Assembly: GCA_028696635.1 (NCBI GenBank) | Contig: JAQVGR010000073.1 | Span: 1 to 7,222, forward strand | DNA: 7,222 nucleotides | From: Candidatus Krumholzibacteriia bacterium | GTDB taxonomy: Bacteria > Krumholzibacteriota > Krumholzibacteriia > Krumholzibacteriales > Krumholzibacteriaceae | Reading direction: 5' to 3' | Shown: positions 6,679-7,222 of the stretch, in pieces | Layout: each line of letters begins with the position of its first letter | Numbering within the stretch: the stretch's first letter is position 1 | Position numbers and translations under genes: made by a program | The notes under the pieces: generated by a model | Database searches by the model: none | Told to the model about the DNA's origin: nothing | What the model saw: the letters and a program-made list of their open reading frames with translations, nothing else

Positions 6679-6724
6679 CATCTATCCGATATTCATAATA
6701 ATACCCATATATATCCATATATGC
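6679..6724. other. AT-rich patch between convergent genes
   Basis: In positions 6681-6720 only 10 of 40 bases are G or C, against a strongly GC-rich background. It includes an inverted repeat, CATATAT (6706-6712) and ATATATG (6717-6723), separated by four bases. No gene is expected to start here because both neighbours end towards it. It may be a bendable or easily melted spacer, or a protein-binding site; I cannot tell which. Confidence 0.5.
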
Positions 6725-6743
6725 CTGACGAACAGCGGCGCTC

Positions 6744-7222
6744 TCACCGTAGCAGGATCATCTTCAGCGTCTTCGAGAATCCCCCCGCCTCCAGCCGGCA
6801 GAAGTAGACTCCGCTCGCCGCGGCTCTCCCGCGCTCGTCGATCCCGTTCCAGATCGCCGTGTGGTCGCCGGCCGGCATCTCCCCGTCGAAGAGCGTGCGC
6901 ACGAGGCGCCCCGACGCATCGTAGATCCGGATGACCGCGCGGCCGGGAGCGGCGAGGCCGAATCTGATCTCGGTCGCCGGGTTGAACGGATTGGGGTAGT
7001 TCCCGCCGAGGTAGTCGGCCTGCAGCGGCGGCTCGGGGTACTCCCCGGGCTCGGGCTGCTCCGCGGGGCCGATCGAGTACCCGCTGTCGGGAGGCGAATC
7101 GAAATAGACCGCGGGGACCTGCGTCAGGGCCCTCACGAAGAAGACCGAAAAGTAGACGCCGCGCTCGGCGGTCGAATCGGCCAGGGTCGGGACGACCGCC
7201 GCATAGGCCGCCTCGCAGCAGG
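6744..7222 (-). CDS. Secreted/surface protein, C-terminal part with sorting-type domain (5' end off window)
   Basis: Only the last 158 or so residues are visible. The frame stays open from the GTG at 7134-7136 to the window edge, reading CCEAAYAAVVPTLADSTAER and then GVYFSVFFVRALTQVP, so that GTG is internal and the gene continues off the right edge. The upstream part looks like the end of an extracellular beta domain (FFVRAL, FDSPPDSGYS). A linker rich in P and E follows. The final 88 residues or so (about 6747-7010) form a C-terminal beta domain of the FlgD-Ig or type IX sorting kind: NYPNPFNPATEIRFGL at its start, then VIRIYDASGRLVRTL, AGDHTAIWNGIDERGR, ASGVYFCRLEAG, and a basic end KTLKMILLR. 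Such domains direct export across the outer membrane in Bacteroidota, and similar ones are abundant on secreted proteins of related candidate phyla. The function of the main body is unknown. It converges on the exporter genes and is probably unrelated to them. Confidence 0.85.
   Translation of the reverse strand, partial: CCEAAYAAVVPTLADSTAERGVYFSVFFVRALTQVPAVYFDSPPDSGYSIGPAEQPEPGEYPEPPLQADYLGGNYPNPFNPATEIRFGLAAPGRAVIRIYDASGRLVRTLFDGEMPAGDHTAIWNGIDERGRAAASGVYFCRLEAGGFSKTLKMILLR

Noticed and set aside
2773..6681. A 1302-codon open frame on the minus strand opposite the adaptor and both permeases
   Set aside because: It is rich in R, D, H, L and P with no recognisable domain, and lies exactly antisense to three well-supported genes. 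Long stop-free antisense frames are expected from GC-rich codon use.
3720..6698. A 992-codon open frame on the plus strand in another reading frame across the permeases
   Set aside because: Its translation is a monotonous mix of R, G, D, H and P without hydrophobic cores or motifs, and it runs across two real genes and their gaps. This is a compositional shadow.
6721..6807. Short plus-strand open frame starting at the ATG after the AT-rich patch
   Set aside because: It has 28 codons, lacks a ribosome-binding site and lies mostly antisense to the well-supported sorting-domain gene.

Overview
This is a high-GC bacterial fragment with dense, mostly same-strand coding. Six protein genes are supported: two run off the window edges and four are complete. 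The last gene, on the minus strand, ends in a YPNPFNP-type C-terminal sorting domain (FlgD-Ig-like or type IX secretion type). Together with the high GC and the NtrY-like kinase, this suggests a Gram-negative member or relative of the FCB superphylum, for example a Krumholzibacteriota- or Eisenbacteria-like lineage. That placement is inference from style, not from a marker gene.

Layout. Positions 1-1268 (+) encode a membrane sensor histidine kinase whose N-terminus lies off the window. Positions 1273-2628 (+) encode its probable partner, an NtrC-family response regulator (receiver, sigma-54 AAA+ and Fis-type HTH). The two are spaced for translational coupling. A 135-bp gap with a possible promoter follows. 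Positions 2764-4056 (+) encode a MacA/HlyD-type periplasmic adaptor. Positions 4120-5364 and 5407-6654 (+) encode two paralogous MacB/FtsX-type ABC permeases. A convergent gap of 89 bp holds a hairpin and a very AT-rich patch. Positions 6744-7222 (-) encode the C-terminal end of a secreted or surface protein.

How the parts may work together. The kinase would sense an envelope signal through its extracytoplasmic domain and phosphorylate the sigma-54 activator. The adaptor and two permeases look like the envelope-spanning part of a tripartite ABC exporter (MacAB-like), probably working as a permease heterodimer. The ATP-binding subunit that such a machine needs is not encoded anywhere in the window, and neither is a TolC-like outer-membrane channel. 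Regulation of the exporter by the adjacent two-component pair is suggested only by adjacency: the gap before the adaptor has no plus-strand GG-N10-GC core of a sigma-54 promoter.

Novelty. I do not see a clearly undescribed system. The points most worth checking are the ATPase-less adaptor and permease-pair operon, the perfect 18-bp palindrome abutting the ribosome-binding site of the second permease, and the AT-rich patch between the convergent genes. I saw no tRNA, rRNA, CRISPR array, transposase or attachment site.
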